Made by a program: the position numbers and the translations under genes. A stretch of 64,000 nt of DNA from Rhodocyclaceae bacterium (lineage in GTDB: Bacteria; Pseudomonadota; Gammaproteobacteria; Burkholderiales; Rhodocyclaceae). Below the pieces are notes generated by a model that saw only the letters and a list, made by a program, of their open reading frames with translations, was not told the origin of the DNA and searched no databases. Position 1 is the stretch's first letter. Each line of letters opens with the position of its first letter. The DNA lies in contig JAEUNL010000014.1 of assembly GCA_016791115.1 (NCBI GenBank), positions 1 to 64,000 of the forward strand. Direction: 5' to 3'. Shown here piece by piece: positions 1 through 10,225 of the stretch.

Positions 1-1
1 G

Positions 2-2575
2 GGCCACACCCGCGTTGCCTCGTCGCCGCTGTTCATCGCGGCCGACCCGACGCTGATGTTTGTGAACTCCGGCATGGTGCAGTTCAAGGATGTCTTCACC
101 GGCGCCGACAAGCGCGCCTACAAGCGGGCCACCACCGCGCAGCGCAGCGTGCGCGCAGGCGGCAAGCACAACGATCTGGAAAACGTGGGTTACACCGCGC
201 GGCACCACACGTTCTTCGAGATGCTGGGCAATTTCTCGTTCGGTGACTATTTCAAGCGCGACGCCATCAAGTACGCGTGGGAATTGCTGACCGAGGTCTA
301 CGGCCTGCCGAAGGAGAAGCTGCTGGTCACCGTGTACGCCGAGGACGACGAAGCCTTCGGCATCTGGAAGGATGAAGTCGGCGTGCCGGTTGATCGCATC
401 GTGCGTATCGGCGACAACAAAGGCTCACGCTACGCCAGCGACAACTTCTGGATGATGGGCGATACGGGGCCTTGCGGTCCGTGCAGCGAGATCTTCTACG
501 ACCACGGCCCGCATATCCCCGGCGGCCCGCCCGGCTCACCCGAGGAAGACGGCGACCGCTTCATCGAAATCTGGAATCTCGTGTTCATGCAGTTTGAGCG
601 CGAGGTGAAGGACGGCCCGATGAAGCCGCTGCCCAAGCCCTCGATCGACACCGGCATGGGCATCGAGCGCCTCGCCGCCATCCTGCAGCATGTGCACTCG
701 AACTACGAGATTGACCTGTTCGTTGCGCTGATCAACGCCGCCTCACGCGAGACGGGCTGCAAGGATCTGAGCAACCCCTCGCTGCGCGTGATTGCCGACC
801 ACATCCGCGCCTGCTCGTTCCTGATCGCCGACGGCGTGATCCCGGGCAACGAAGGCCGTGGCTACGTGCTGCGGCGGATCATCCGCCGCGCCATCCGCCA
901 CGGCTACAAGCTCGGCGCGCGTGCCGCGTTCTTCCACAAGCTGGTGCCGGACCTCGTTGCCGAAATGGGCACCGCCTATCCCGAGCTGGCAAACGGCGAG
1001 CGCCGCGTGATGGACATCCTTCGCCAAGAGGAAGAGCGCTTCTTTGCGACGATCGAGAACGGCATGGCGATCCTCGAAAGCGAACTCGGCGAGATGACCA
1101 AGTCGGGCGCTGACACCTTCGATGGCGAGACGGCGTTCAAGCTGCACGACACCTACGGCTTCCCGCTCGATCTGACGGCCGACATCTGCCGCGAGCGCGA
1201 GGTGAAGGTCGACACCGCCGCCTTCGATGCAGCGATGGCGCGCCAGAAGGAGCAGGCGCGCGCCGCCGGCAAGTTCAAGATGGCCGCCAACCTCGACTAC
1301 GAGGGTCCGTCGACCACCTTCCACGGCTACGACGTGCTCGAAGCCAGGGGCAACATCCTCGCGCTGTACAAGGACGGGGCGGCGGTCAACGAACTCGTCG
1401 AAGGCGACATGGGTGTGGTCGTGCTCGACGTCACGCCGTTCTACGCCGAATCCGGCGGCCAGGTCGGCGACCGCGGCGAGCTGCGCAGCACGCACGGTAT
1501 CTTCACGGTCGAAGATACGCAGAAGATCCAGGCCGCGGTGTTCGGCCATCACGGCGTGGTGACCACCGGCAAACTCACCGTCGGCAACGGCGTGACTGCG
1601 CGCGTCGACACCGTCGCGCGTGCCCGCACCGCGCGCAACCATTCGGTCACCCACATCATGCACAAGGCATTGCGCGAAGTGCTCGGCGGCCACGTGCAGC
1701 AGAAAGGTTCGCTGGTCGATTCGGACAAGACGCGCTTCGACTTCGCCCACACGCAGCCGATGAGCGACGACGAGATTGCTCGCGTCGAGCGCATCGTCAA
1801 TGCCGAGATCATCGCCAACGCGGCGACGCAGGCGCGCGTGCTGCCAATCGACGAGGCGCAGAAGCTGGGTGCGATGATGCTTTTCGGCGAGAAATACGGC
1901 GACGAAGTGCGCGTGCTCGACATCGGCAGCTCGCGTGAGTTGTGCGGCGGCACGCACGTCGCGCGCACCGGCGACATCGGCCTGTTCAAGATCGTCATGG
2001 AAGGCGGCGTGGCGGCCGGCGTGCGCCGCGTCGAGGCGATCACCGGCGACAACGCGGTCGCCTGGGTGCAGCAGCAGAACGCGCGTCTGGCCGAGATCGC
2101 CGCGCACTTGCATGCGCAGCCGGCCGAAGCCGCGGCGCGCGTGGCGCATATCATGGACAACGTGAAGTCGCTTGAAAAGGAACTCGCGCGGCTGAAGAGC
2201 AAGCTCGCCGCCTCGCAGGGCGACGACCTCGCCGCACAGGCGGCGGACGTGAAGGGCGCCAAGGTGCTCGCGGCGGCGCTCGAAGGCGCCGACGTCGCCA
2301 CGCTGCGCGAGACGATGGACAAGCTCAAGGACAAGCTCGGCAGCGCGGTGATCGTGCTGGCCAGCAGCGCCGATGGCAAGGTGTCGCTGATTGCCGGGGT
2401 GACCTCCGACCTCACGGCGAAGGCGAAGGCCGGCGAGCTGGTGAACCACGTCGCCCAGCAGGTCGGCGGCAAGGGCGGCGGCCGGCCGGACATGGCGCAG
2501 GCCGGCGGTACCGATGCTGCAAAACTCCCGTCCGCATTGGCTTCGGTGAAGGCATGGGCGGAAAGCAAGCTGTGA
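2..2575 (+). CDS. alaS: Alanyl-tRNA synthetase, 5' end cut by the window edge
   Basis: Cytoplasmic enzyme that charges tRNA-Ala with alanine and hydrolyses mischarged product. The reading frame is open from base 2 and begins [10 protein letters not shown], which lies about 17-20 residues inside a normal AlaRS, so only the extreme N-terminus is missing; 857 residues are present. The class II core comes first ([31 protein letters not shown]), then the editing domain with the zinc-type HSVTH and CGGTH motifs, a coiled coil, and a C-terminal DHHA1-like domain ending [15 protein letters not shown]. The stop codon overlaps the ATG of the next gene (TGATG), which implies translational coupling. Confidence 0.98.
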   Translation, partial: GHTRVASSPLFIAADPTLMFVNSGMVQFKDVFTGADKRAYKRATTAQRSVRAGGKHNDLENVGYTARHHTFFEMLGNFSFGDYFKRDAIKYAWELLTEVYGLPKEKLLVTVYAEDDEAFGIWKDEVGVPVDRIVRIGDNKGSRYASDNFWMMGDTGPCGPCSEIFYDHGPHIPGGPPGSPEEDGDRFIEIWNLVFMQFEREVKDGPMKPLPKPSIDTGMGIERLAAILQHVHSNYEIDLFVALINAASRETGCKDLSNPSLRVIADHIRACSFLIADGVIPGNEGRGYVLRRIIRRAIRHGYKLGARAAFFHKLVPDLVAEMGTAYPELANGERRVMDILRQEEERFFATIENGMAILESELGEMTKSGADTFDGETAFKLHDTYGFPLDLTADICREREVKVDTAAFDAAMARQKEQARAAGKFKMAANLDYEGPSTTFHGYDVLEARGNILALYKDGAAVNELVEGDMGVVVLDVTPFYAESGGQVGDRGELRSTHGIFTVEDTQKIQAAVFGHHGVVTTGKLTVGNGVTARVDTVARARTARNHSVTHIMHKALREVLGGHVQQKGSLVDSDKTRFDFAHTQPMSDDEIARVERIVNAEIIANAATQARVLPIDEAQKLGAMMLFGEKYGDEVRVLDIGSSRELCGGTHVARTGDIGLFKIVMEGGVAAGVRRVEAITGDNAVAWVQQQNARLAEIAAHLHAQPAEAAARVAHIMDNVKSLEKELARLKSKLAASQGDDLAAQAADVKGAKVLAAALEGADVATLRETMDKLKDKLGSAVIVLASSADGKVSLIAGVTSDLTAKAKAGELVNHVAQQVGGKGGGRPDMAQAGGTDAAKLPSALASVKAWAESKL

Positions 2576-2871
2576 TGCGCCTGCTGGCAGTGGTTGCCCT
2601 GGGCGCAAGCATCTGTGCGCCTTCCATGGCAGGCGAGGGTGCGGTGATCGACGCGACCACCGTGGCCGGCGACAAGGTGCGACTGCTGCCGAATGGCCGC
2701 TGGGGGTTCCTCGAGACGGCGAAGCAGGCCGATGCCAGGAAGGTTGCCGACACCTGGCCGGAGAACCACCTGCGGCCGGAAGGTGCGCAGGGCGGCTGGA
2801 TGGGCGGCCGCTACGTGATGCCGGGCGACAAGGACTACAACCGCGGCACCCTCAATCCCAAGATGCGCTGA
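2575..2871 (+). CDS. Small secreted protein of unknown function
   Basis: This is a 98-residue protein starting [19 protein letters not shown], a typical cleavable signal peptide probably cut after the SMA motif. The mature part is about 78 residues, with no cysteines and a C-terminus rich in Gly, Tyr and Lys. The start chosen is the ATG that overlaps the alaS stop codon; an upstream in-frame ATG at 2554 would place seven extra residues before the signal peptide and is less likely. I recognise no domain. The tight coupling to alaS suggests only co-expression, not a shared function. Confidence 0.75.
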   Translation: MRLLAVVALGASICAPSMAGEGAVIDATTVAGDKVRLLPNGRWGFLETAKQADARKVADTWPENHLRPEGAQGGWMGGRYVMPGDKDYNRGTLNPKMR

Positions 2872-2902
2872 GCGGACCCGGCGCCGACACGCGGAGCATG
2901 CG

Positions 2903-3163
2903 ATGAGTAAACGCGGGCTGCCGCTTCTGCTGATGGTATCGCTGCTGCCTGGGTGCGCAGTCGTCAGCGTCGCCAGCACCGCGGTGTCGCTGACGGCGGG
3001 CGTGGTGGGCGTGGCGGCGGATGCCGCGATCGGCACCGTGAAGATCGTCGGCAAGGGCGTCGGCAAGGCCGCCGATGCGGTGCTCGGCGACGACGAACCC
3101 GCCAGGCCGCAGGCCGAAACGCAGACGCCGGCAGCGACGACGCAGCCCACGGAGACGCCATGA
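2903..3163 (+). CDS. Small lipoprotein, Ala/Gly/Val-rich
   Basis: This 86-residue protein has a signal peptide and lipobox (LLPGC near residue 18), so it should be processed by Lgt/LspA and anchored in the membrane. After Cys18 comes a segment rich in small residues (VVSVASTAVSLTAGVVGVAA) that could associate with membrane, followed by a Pro/Thr/Gln-rich tail. Small lipoproteins of this composition (NF038104-like) occur in many betaproteobacteria, and their role is unknown. Its stop codon overlaps the ATG of the NUDIX gene (ATGA), so the two are probably translated together. Confidence 0.75.
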   Translation: MSKRGLPLLLMVSLLPGCAVVSVASTAVSLTAGVVGVAADAAIGTVKIVGKGVGKAADAVLGDDEPARPQAETQTPAATTQPTETP

Positions 3164-3696
3164 TCTACCTCTACTGCCCACGCTGTGCCTCGCCGCTGGC
3201 CGAAACCCCACTCGGTGGCCAGATCCGCATGGCTTGCAGCAAGCCGGCCTGCGGCTTCGTGCATTGGGACAACCCGGTGCCGGTGGTGGCCGCGCTGATC
3301 GAATGCACCGACCGCGACGGCCAGGTGCTGCTCGCGCGCAACGCCGAATGGACGCAGCGCTTCTTCGCGCTGATCACCGGCTTCCTCGAGCGTGCCGAGA
3401 CGCCGGAGGACGGTATCCGCCGCGAGATCGCCGAAGAGGTGAACTTGCAGACCGAGTCGCTCGAACTGATCGGCCTCTATCCGTTCGAGCGCATGAATCA
3501 GATCATCATCGCCTACCACGCACGCTGCCATGGCGAGATTCGCCTCAACGAGGAACTCGTCGAAACCATCCTCGTGCCGCCGGGAAAGCTCAGACCCTGG
3601 CCGGCGGCGACCGGGCTCGCGGTGCGCGACTGGATGCTGAAGCGCGGCCTGACGCCGCCGCCCTGGGAAGGGCCGCCGCCGAATCCGCGCGGCTGA
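3160..3696 (+). CDS. NUDIX hydrolase with N-terminal zinc ribbon
   Basis: Probable cytoplasmic nucleoside-diphosphate-linked hydrolase of 178 residues. The N-terminus carries a zinc-ribbon pattern (YCPRC and MACSKPAC). The catalytic Nudix box is visible as GFLERAETPEDGIRREIAEE, giving G-x5-E-x7-RE-x2-EE, with Asn replacing the usual Gly after EEV. This architecture resembles NudC-type NADH pyrophosphatases and related small zinc-ribbon NUDIX proteins, but the substrate cannot be read from sequence. The start is the ATG overlapping the upstream lipoprotein stop; longer in-frame extensions run through that gene and are not credible. Confidence 0.9.
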   Translation: MIYLYCPRCASPLAETPLGGQIRMACSKPACGFVHWDNPVPVVAALIECTDRDGQVLLARNAEWTQRFFALITGFLERAETPEDGIRREIAEEVNLQTESLELIGLYPFERMNQIIIAYHARCHGEIRLNEELVETILVPPGKLRPWPAATGLAVRDWMLKRGLTPPPWEGPPPNPRG

Positions 3697-3771
3697 ATTC
3701 GGCAAGCATCAGCCGCCGCCCGAGTTGATGCCGCGCAAGTCGGCGGCGCCGTGCAGGTGCAGAATGGATGC

Positions 3772-4482
3772 ATGGGCAACAAGCCGGTCTTCCGCGTCAG
3801 GGGCGTCTCCAAGGTCTATCGCATGGGCGAAGTCGAGGTCCATGCGCTGCGCGAGGTCGACCTCGACCTGTATGCCGGCGAGTTCGTCGTGCTGCTCGGC
3901 GCCTCGGGAAGCGGCAAGTCGACGCTGCTGAACATCGTCGGCGGGCTTGACGTGCCGACAGCAGGGGAGGTGCATTACCTCGATCACGATCTGACGGCGG
4001 CCACCGACGAGGCGTTGACACGCTTCCGGCGCGAGCATGTCGGCTTCGTATTCCAGTTCTACAACCTGATTCCCAGCCTCACCGCGCTCGAAAACGTGTC
4101 GCTGGTAACCGAGATCGCCGCCCGGCCGCTGGCGCCGGACGAGGCGTTGCGCCTGGTCGGGCTCGGCGACCGGCTGAACCACTTTCCGGCGCAGCTTTCC
4201 GGCGGCGAGCAGCAGCGCGTCGCGGTGGCCCGCGCCGTGGCCAAGCGGCCGGATGTCCTGCTCTGCGACGAACCGACCGGCGCGCTCGATTTCGCCAGCG
4301 GCAAGGTGGTGCTGGAAGTCCTCGACCGCGTCAATCGCGAACTCGGCACGACGACCGTGGTGATCACCCACAACGCCGCGATCGCCGCGATGGCTGACCG
4401 CGTGATCCACATCGGCAGCGGCCGCATCGCCGAGATCGGGGCCAACGCGGCCAAGGCGTCGCCGGCGGAACTGTCATGGTGA
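3772..4482 (+). CDS. ABC transporter ATP-binding protein, LolD/MacB type
   Basis: Cytoplasmic ATPase of an export-type ABC system, about 236 residues. Walker A is GASGSGKS, the Q-loop segment is [17 protein letters not shown], the signature is LSGGEQQR, Walker B is [12 protein letters not shown] and the switch His is in VVITHN. The FQFYNL Q-loop context is typical of LolD/MacB/DevA ATPases that partner with FtsX-fold permeases. I chose the ATG giving MGNKPVF; a GTG seven codons upstream (3751) is possible. The stop overlaps the permease ATG (ATGGTGA), so it is the first gene of an ATPase-permease-adaptor operon. Confidence 0.93.
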   Translation: MGNKPVFRVRGVSKVYRMGEVEVHALREVDLDLYAGEFVVLLGASGSGKSTLLNIVGGLDVPTAGEVHYLDHDLTAATDEALTRFRREHVGFVFQFYNLIPSLTALENVSLVTEIAARPLAPDEALRLVGLGDRLNHFPAQLSGGEQQRVAVARAVAKRPDVLLCDEPTGALDFASGKVVLEVLDRVNRELGTTTVVITHNAAIAAMADRVIHIGSGRIAEIGANAAKASPAELSW

Positions 4483-6860
4483 GCGTTCGGATCGGCGCGC
4501 TCGACCGCAAGCTGCTGCGCGACATCTGGCACCTGCGCGGGCAGGTGCTCGCGGTGACTGCAGTCGTCATGTGCGGCATCGCGGTATTTCTTACCATGCG
4601 CGGCATGGTCGAGAGCCTGGTCGACACACGCGATCGCTATTACGCCGAGTACCGTTTCGCCGATGTGTTCGCGAACGTCAAGCGCGCACCCGAGTCGGTT
4701 GCAGCGCGCATCGCGGCCATGCCCGGCGTGCGCGCGGTCGAGACCGGGATCACGCTGGAAGTGATGCTCGACGTGCCCGATCTGGCCGAGCCGGCGACGG
4801 CGCAGCTGATCTCGCTGCCCGACGGCGGCTCGCCGCGGCTCAACCGGCTGCACCTGCGCAGCGGCCGCACCGTCGCGGCCGGGGCGCGCGACGAGGTTCT
4901 GGCGAGCGAGGCCTTCGCGCGCGCCAACCGCCTCGAGCCCGGCGCGACGATTACCGCGGTGATCAACGGCCGGCGCGAACGGCTGGTCATCGTCGGCATC
5001 GCGATCTCGCCGGAGTTCATCTACACGCTGCGCCCGGCCAGCGGCCTGCCCGACGACCGGCGCTACGGCATCCTCTGGATGTCGCGCGCTGCGCTCGAGA
5101 ATGCCTACGACATGGATGGTGCCTTCAACCGTGTCGCGCTGGGGCTGGAACCCGGTGCGTCGGAACGCGACGTGATCACTGCGCTCGACCGGCTGCTCGA
5201 ACGCTACGGCGCGATCGGCGCTTACGGCCGTGGCGAGCACCTGTCCGACAAGGTGATCCGCGACGAAATTCGGCAGGACAGCATTTACGGCGGCGTGATA
5301 TCGGCGATCTTCCTCGGTGTCGCCGCGTTCATCGTGCACATCGTGCTGTCGCGGCTGGTCGCAATACAGCGCGACCAGCTCGGCGTGATCAAGGCCTTCG
5401 GCTATGGCAACCGTGCGATTGCGGCGCACTTCGTCAAGCTCGCGCTGCTGGTCGTGGTGTCGGGCACGCTGCTCGGCATTCCGGTTGCCGCGTGGCTGGG
5501 CGAAGGACTGGCGGCGATCTATCGCGACTTCTTCCACTTCCCGCATTACGAATGGCAGCTCAGCGCCCGCGGCCTCGCGATGTCGGTCGCGATCAGCGCG
5601 GCATCCGCATTCACTGGCGCCTATGTGGCGGTGCTGGGCGCGATCCGGCTGCCGCCGGCCGAGGCGATGCGGCCGCCGACGCCCGCGCGCTTCCGCCCCG
5701 GCTGGATCGAGCGCGCCGGCTTCCAGCGCTGGCTGTCGATGACCGAACGCATGGTGGTGCGCAACCTCGAACGGCGGCCCTGGAAGGGCGCGCTCTCAGT
5801 GCTCGGCCTGGCGCTGGCGGTGGCGATCATCGTCGTCGGCCGTTACGGCATCGATGCGCTCGACCGCATCATCGACGTCCAGTTCCGTGCCACGCTCAAG
5901 GATGACATCACCATCGAACTGAACAACCCGCGCGCGGCTGCGGCGATCGAGGCCATCGCGCAGCTGCCCGGCGTGATCCGCGCCGAGCCGTTCCGCGCCG
6001 TGCCGGTGCGCCTGCGCGCCGGTCACCGCGAGAAGCGCACGGCGGTGATCGGGTTTGCGGCCCAAGGCAACCTGCATGCGCTGGTCGACCTCGACTATCG
6101 CGCCACGCCGATGCCCGACGAAGGCATCGTGCTGTCGACCAAGCTGGCCGGCCAGCTCGGGCTGGCGATCGGCGACCGCTTCATGGTCGAACTGCTGGAA
6201 GGCGCCCGCCGCAGCGAGGCGGTGGTGCTGGCCGCCACGGTGGACGATCTGGTCGGGCTCGGCGCCTACATGTCGCTGCCGGCGCTCAACCGCCTGATGC
6301 ACGAACCGGCGGAGACGCTCAGCGGCGCCTATCTGACAGTCGACCCGGCGGCGCGCGAGCGCCTGTACCGGCGGCTCAAGGAAATGCCGATGGTGCGCGG
6401 CGTCAGCGTCAAGGAATCGATGCTGGCCAACTTCCGCGACGTGATCGCGCGCAGCCTGCTGGTGCAGACCATCGCCAACATCGTGTTCGCCAGCGTCATC
6501 GCGTTCGGCGTGGTCTACAACAGCGTGCGCATCGCGCTGTCGGAGCGCGGCAACGAACTGGCGAGCCTGCGCGTGCTCGGCTTCACCCATCGCGAGGTGG
6601 CCGCCATGCTGCTCGGCGAGCAACTGGTGCTGGTGCTGGTGGCGATCCCGTTGGGGTTCGCCGTGGGCGCGGGGATCTGTGCCATGCTCGTCATGGCGCT
6701 CGACGCGCAGGAGACGATGCGCCTGCCGCTGGTCTTCTCCGGCCGTACCTTCGCATTTGCCTTCGTGATCGTGGCGACTGCGGCGATGCTGTCGGCGTTT
6801 GCGATCTGGCGCCGCCTGCGCGGCCTCGACCTGATCGCGGTGCTGAAGACGCGCGAATGA
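4476..6860 (+). CDS. ABC transporter permease with two FtsX domains
   Basis: Inner-membrane subunit of 794 residues that pairs with the preceding ATPase. One membrane segment near residues 25-45 is followed by a periplasmic domain and a three-helix FtsX core (about residues 270-390), and the pattern then repeats (membrane segment near 440, second periplasmic domain, FtsX core about 660-790, ending [13 protein letters not shown]). The duplicated FtsX layout resembles the LolC/E-like and YbbP-like group, not single-copy MacB. With the next gene, an HlyD-like adaptor, it should form a tripartite exporter; substrate unknown. Confidence 0.9.
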   Translation: MVSVRIGALDRKLLRDIWHLRGQVLAVTAVVMCGIAVFLTMRGMVESLVDTRDRYYAEYRFADVFANVKRAPESVAARIAAMPGVRAVETGITLEVMLDVPDLAEPATAQLISLPDGGSPRLNRLHLRSGRTVAAGARDEVLASEAFARANRLEPGATITAVINGRRERLVIVGIAISPEFIYTLRPASGLPDDRRYGILWMSRAALENAYDMDGAFNRVALGLEPGASERDVITALDRLLERYGAIGAYGRGEHLSDKVIRDEIRQDSIYGGVISAIFLGVAAFIVHIVLSRLVAIQRDQLGVIKAFGYGNRAIAAHFVKLALLVVVSGTLLGIPVAAWLGEGLAAIYRDFFHFPHYEWQLSARGLAMSVAISAASAFTGAYVAVLGAIRLPPAEAMRPPTPARFRPGWIERAGFQRWLSMTERMVVRNLERRPWKGALSVLGLALAVAIIVVGRYGIDALDRIIDVQFRATLKDDITIELNNPRAAAAIEAIAQLPGVIRAEPFRAVPVRLRAGHREKRTAVIGFAAQGNLHALVDLDYRATPMPDEGIVLSTKLAGQLGLAIGDRFMVELLEGARRSEAVVLAATVDDLVGLGAYMSLPALNRLMHEPAETLSGAYLTVDPAARERLYRRLKEMPMVRGVSVKESMLANFRDVIARSLLVQTIANIVFASVIAFGVVYNSVRIALSERGNELASLRVLGFTHREVAAMLLGEQLVLVLVAIPLGFAVGAGICAMLVMALDAQETMRLPLVFSGRTFAFAFVIVATAAMLSAFAIWRRLRGLDLIAVLKTRE

Positions 6861-6878
6861 CGACAATGGCAGGAAAGA

Positions 6879-8063
6879 ATGGAACGGATGAACCCGATCG
6901 GAAAACGCAGCCTGTACGTCATTGCCGCACTCGCGGTGATCGCCCTCGTGGTGTATGCCCTGATGCCATCGCCGATGCGCGTGGAGTTCGCGCAGGCCGC
7001 GCGTGGGCCGCTGCAGGTGACCATCGACGAAGACGGCGAGGTGCGTGCACATGATCGCTACGTGGTCGCGGCGCCGGTTGCCGGCCGGCTGGCGCGCATC
7101 GCGCTGCTCGAGGGCGATGCGGTGAAGGCCGCGCAGGTCGTCGCGCGCATCGCGCCGTCGCCGATGTCCTCGCGCGAGCGCGACGAGCAACTGGCGCGCG
7201 CCAGCGCAGCGGACGCGCTGGTGCGCGAGGCGCAGGAGCGCGCCGGCCATGCCGATGCCGATTACGCCCAGGCGCGTCGCGAGCGTCAGCGCGTCGAGAG
7301 CTTGGTGCAGAAGGCCTTCGTGTCGCCACAAGCGCTGGAGCAGGCGCGTGTCGCCGAGACCACCAGCCAGAACGAGGCACGTGCCGCGCGCTTCCGTGCC
7401 GATTCGGCGGCGGCGGAGGCGCGCGCGGTGCGTGCCGGCCTGCTCGCGCTGCAGCCGGACAAGGCGGGTGCGCTGGTGGAGGTGCCCGCGCCGGTTGCCG
7501 GCAGCGTGCTGCGTGTGCTCGAGAAGAGCGAACGGGTGGTCGCGGCGGGAACGCCTTTGCTGGTGCTGGGTGATCCGTCGCGCTACGAGGTGGTGATCGA
7601 CGTGCTCTCCACCGACGCGGTGAACATCCGTCCCGGCATGCGCATGCTGCTCACCGGCTGGGGCGGATCAAAGACGCTGGAAGCGCGCGTGCGTACCGTC
7701 GAGCCGGCGGCATTCACCAAGGTGTCGGCGCTCGGCGTCGAAGAGCAGCGCGTCAACGTGGTGGCGGATTTCGTCGATCCACCCGGTCCGCTCGGCGACG
7801 CCTATCGCGTAGACGGGCATGTGGTGCTGTGGGAGGCGGCCGACGCGCTCAAGCTGCCAGCGCCGGCGGTATTCCGACACGGCGACGGCTGGGCAGTGTT
7901 CGTCGCCGAGAACGGCCGCGCGCGCCTGCGCGAGATACGCACCGGCCAGCGCAACGCCGCCGAGGTCGAAGTGCTCGACGGCATTGCGGCGGGTACGCGT
8001 GTGGTCAAGCATCCGCCCAATGCGCTGCGCGACGGCATGGCGGTAGTCGATCAGGCGAAGTAG
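6879..8063 (+). CDS. Periplasmic adaptor (HlyD/RND-type membrane fusion protein)
   Basis: This 394-residue adaptor is anchored by one N-terminal membrane helix (SLYVIAALAVIALVVYALMP). It has a lipoyl-like half (DEDGEVRAHDRYVVAAPVAGRLARI), an alpha-helical hairpin rich in Ala, Arg and Glu, a second lipoyl half (VEVPAPVAGSVLRVLEKSERVV) and a beta-barrel C-terminus. It links the inner-membrane permease to an outer-membrane exit duct, none of which lies nearby. The start may instead be the ATG at 6888; AGGAAAG at 6871-6877 is placed close to the first ATG. It ends the operon 3772-8063. Confidence 0.9.
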   Translation: MERMNPIGKRSLYVIAALAVIALVVYALMPSPMRVEFAQAARGPLQVTIDEDGEVRAHDRYVVAAPVAGRLARIALLEGDAVKAAQVVARIAPSPMSSRERDEQLARASAADALVREAQERAGHADADYAQARRERQRVESLVQKAFVSPQALEQARVAETTSQNEARAARFRADSAAAEARAVRAGLLALQPDKAGALVEVPAPVAGSVLRVLEKSERVVAAGTPLLVLGDPSRYEVVIDVLSTDAVNIRPGMRMLLTGWGGSKTLEARVRTVEPAAFTKVSALGVEEQRVNVVADFVDPPGPLGDAYRVDGHVVLWEAADALKLPAPAVFRHGDGWAVFVAENGRARLREIRTGQRNAAEVEVLDGIAAGTRVVKHPPNALRDGMAVVDQAK

Positions 8064-8101
8064 GGGGACGGCTGGCAGGCGAAACGCCACACCGCCAAAA
8101 C

Positions 8102-8190
8102 CCGCATGGCATGGCGCTCTCAGGCCATGCGGCCGTGCGAGGTCCATTGCATGCGCCTCCCGGGCCGGCATGCCTGAAGCGCGCCGGCCC
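8102..8190. repeat. Intergenic palindromic element A (GCATGG family)
   Basis: Two hairpins lie in the gap between the convergent adaptor gene and algC. The first pairs CCGCATGGC at 8102-8110 with GCCATGCGG at 8124-8132. The second pairs GGGCCGGC at 8162-8169 with GCCGGCCC at 8183-8190. Neither is followed by a clear T-run. The GCATGG/CCATGC core recurs in other gaps of this window, so this is probably a REP-like element that may also attenuate read-through between the two converging transcripts. Confidence 0.6.
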
Positions 8191-8240
8191 ATGCGCCGGC
8201 TGGCCGGGCGATGGTGTGTCGTGCGCTTGCGCGCGCTGCG

Positions 8241-9620
8241 TCAGAACGGAATCGCCGCGCCCGGCCAGACCGCGCCGATGGCGCGGCGGAAATCGGCCTG
8301 GATGCGTGCCAGCGCATCGGCGCTGTCGGCCTCGAAGCGCAGTACGACCACCGGCGTGGTGTTCGACGGCCGCGCGAGGCCGAAGCCGTCGGCATACTCG
8401 ACGCGCACGCCGTCGATGGTGATGATCTCCCGCGCGCCCTCGAACCTTGCGTCGCGGCGCAGCAGTTCGACCAGCTTGAAGGGCTCGCCCTCGGCCATCT
8501 TCAGATTCAGTTCCGGTGTGCTCGCGGAGTTGGGCAGCGCCTTCAGCACGGCATTGGCATCGGGCGAGCGCGAGAGGATCTCGAGCAGGCGCACACCCGA
8601 GTAGAGGCCGTCGTCGAAGCCGTACCAGCGTTCCTTGAAGAACATGTGGCCGCTCATTTCGCCAGCCAGCGGCGCGCCGGTTTCCTTGAGCTTGGCCTTG
8701 ACCAGTGCATGGCCGGTGTTCCACATCAACGGCTGGCCGCCATGCTGGCGTATCCACGGCGCGAGGTTGCGCGTGCATTTCACGTCGTACACGATCTGCC
8801 CGCCCGGCACGCGCGAGAGCACGTCGGCGGCGAAGAGCATGAGCTGGCGATCCGGGTAGATGATCTCGCCATCCTTGGTGACGACGCCCAAGCGGTCGCC
8901 GTCGCCGTCGAAAGCGAGGCCCAGTTCGGCGTCGGTGTCGCGCAGTGCGCGGATGACGTCTTCGAGGTTCTCCGGCTTGGACGGATCGGGATGGTGGTTC
9001 GGGAAGTTGCCGTCGATCTCGCAGAACAATTCGACAACCTCGCAGCCGAGCCGGCGGAACAGCCGCGGCGCCACGTCGCCCGCGACGCCGTTGCCGCAGT
9101 CGACGACGATCTTCATCGGCCGCGCAAGCTTCACGTCGCCGAGGATGCGGGCGATGTAGTCCTCGCGCACGTCGGCCTGGCGGATCGTGCCGCCGCCCTG
9201 CGCAAGGTCGCCGGTTTCGATGCGCCTGCGCAAGCCCTGGATGTGTTCGCCGAACAGCGTCTGCCCGCCGAGCACCATCTTGAGGCCGTTGTAGTCGGGC
9301 GGGTTGTGGCTGCCGGTGACGCTGACGCAGGAATCCGTGCCGAGCTGGAAGGCGGCGAAGTAGGACAGGGGCGTGGCGACGCAGCCGATGTCGATCACAT
9401 CCACGCCGGCGGCACAGATACCCTGCGCCAGCGCGGCAGCGAGCCGCGGGCCGGACAGGCGGCCGTCGCGGCCGACTGCAATGGCCGTCTGCCCGCGCGC
9501 CCGCGCCTCGGAGCCCAGCGCATGGCCGATGGCGCGGCAGGTCTCCTCGGTCAGCGATTTGTCGACGATGCCGCGGATGTCGTAGGCCTTGAAGATCTCT
9601 GCAGCGGGCGTGGCGTACAT
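8241..9620 (-). CDS. algC: Phosphomannomutase/phosphoglucomutase
   Basis: Cytoplasmic alpha-D-phosphohexomutase of 459 residues that interconverts hexose 6- and 1-phosphates to feed LPS core, alginate-like polysaccharide or sugar-nucleotide synthesis. All four family domains are visible: FKAYDIRGIV at the N-terminus, the phosphoserine loop VTGSHNPPDYNG, the metal-binding loop AFDGDGDRLGVV, the sugar-binding GEMSGHMFF, and the C-terminal phosphate-binding loop with RPSNTTPVVVLRFEA. The length matches Pseudomonas AlgC (about 460). It stands alone on the minus strand, convergent with the exporter operon. The symbol is by family and not by context. Confidence 0.95.
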   Translation of the reverse strand: MYATPAAEIFKAYDIRGIVDKSLTEETCRAIGHALGSEARARGQTAIAVGRDGRLSGPRLAAALAQGICAAGVDVIDIGCVATPLSYFAAFQLGTDSCVSVTGSHNPPDYNGLKMVLGGQTLFGEHIQGLRRRIETGDLAQGGGTIRQADVREDYIARILGDVKLARPMKIVVDCGNGVAGDVAPRLFRRLGCEVVELFCEIDGNFPNHHPDPSKPENLEDVIRALRDTDAELGLAFDGDGDRLGVVTKDGEIIYPDRQLMLFAADVLSRVPGGQIVYDVKCTRNLAPWIRQHGGQPLMWNTGHALVKAKLKETGAPLAGEMSGHMFFKERWYGFDDGLYSGVRLLEILSRSPDANAVLKALPNSASTPELNLKMAEGEPFKLVELLRRDARFEGAREIITIDGVRVEYADGFGLARPSNTTPVVVLRFEADSADALARIQADFRRAIGAVWPGAAIPF

Positions 9621-9822
9621 GGAATGCTCCGGATGAGTATGCCCGGATTATCCCACGCGGGCATGACGGCGGTGGGCGATGCCAGTCAGGCACGGTGCCG
9701 TCGGTCAAGTACGGTGCGACGGAAGCATGGATTGCGACACCCACGAGGATGTCTCGTTGCACGTTTCGTGACCGGCGCGACCGGCCGTATCGGCAGCCGG
9801 TTCGTGCCGTGCCCGGGTGCGG

Positions 9823-10206
9823 CTAGGCAATGGCGGCGCCGCGTTCGGCGAGCAGCGCACGCAGCACCGACCGGTGGCAGCGCGCCTCGTCTTGGCAGTA
9901 ACAGCCGACCGAGAAATTGGTCTGATGCGACAGGGCGGCGAGCAGGTCGAGCGCATGGCTCGCTTCGGGCCCGGCCATCTCGGTGCGGTAGCGGCGTGCA
10001 AAGGCCGCCCAGTCTTCCGGCGTGCGCGCCTGCTGCGCGAGCTTCACCAACTCGGCGGTCGGCGCGAGGTTGGGAAACCAGACGTCGTACCAGTCGCCCG
10101 ACGCGTAGTCCGACTTCGGCACGCCGCGCGGCGGCCGGCGCACGGTTCCGATGCGCAGCCCTTCGTCGGCAGCGCGCGGGCTGCCCAGTTTCACGATGCG
10201 GATCAT
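9823..10206 (-). CDS. DUF488 family protein
   Basis: A 127-residue cytoplasmic protein beginning MIRIVKLGSPR. It carries the DUF488 hallmarks: an early arginine-rich GTVRRPPRGVPK stretch, DWYDVWFPNLAPT, and a C-terminal cysteine cluster CYCQDEARCHRSVL that may bind metal. The family is widespread and biochemically uncharacterised. The start has a good ribosome-binding site (AGGAGA six bases upstream). Its start is 20 bases downstream of the lipoprotein gene's stop, so it is probably the last gene of that minus-strand run. Confidence 0.88.
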   Translation of the reverse strand: MIRIVKLGSPRAADEGLRIGTVRRPPRGVPKSDYASGDWYDVWFPNLAPTAELVKLAQQARTPEDWAAFARRYRTEMAGPEASHALDLLAALSHQTNFSVGCYCQDEARCHRSVLRALLAERGAAIA

Positions 10207-10225
10207 GGTTGTCTCCTGTCCGGAT

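Noticed and set aside
743-2608. A 621-codon open frame on the minus strand through alaS
   Set aside because: It is a shadow of alaS produced by high GC; its Arg/His/Ala-rich product has no recognisable domain and no ribosome site.
1549-3705. A long minus-strand frame spanning the end of alaS and the next three genes
   Set aside because: It opposes four well-supported genes and has a low-complexity Ser/Ala/Arg product.
8080-8240. Direct and inverted repeats considered as a CRISPR array
   Set aside because: The repeats are palindromic, of unequal spacing and without uniform spacers; no cas genes are present.
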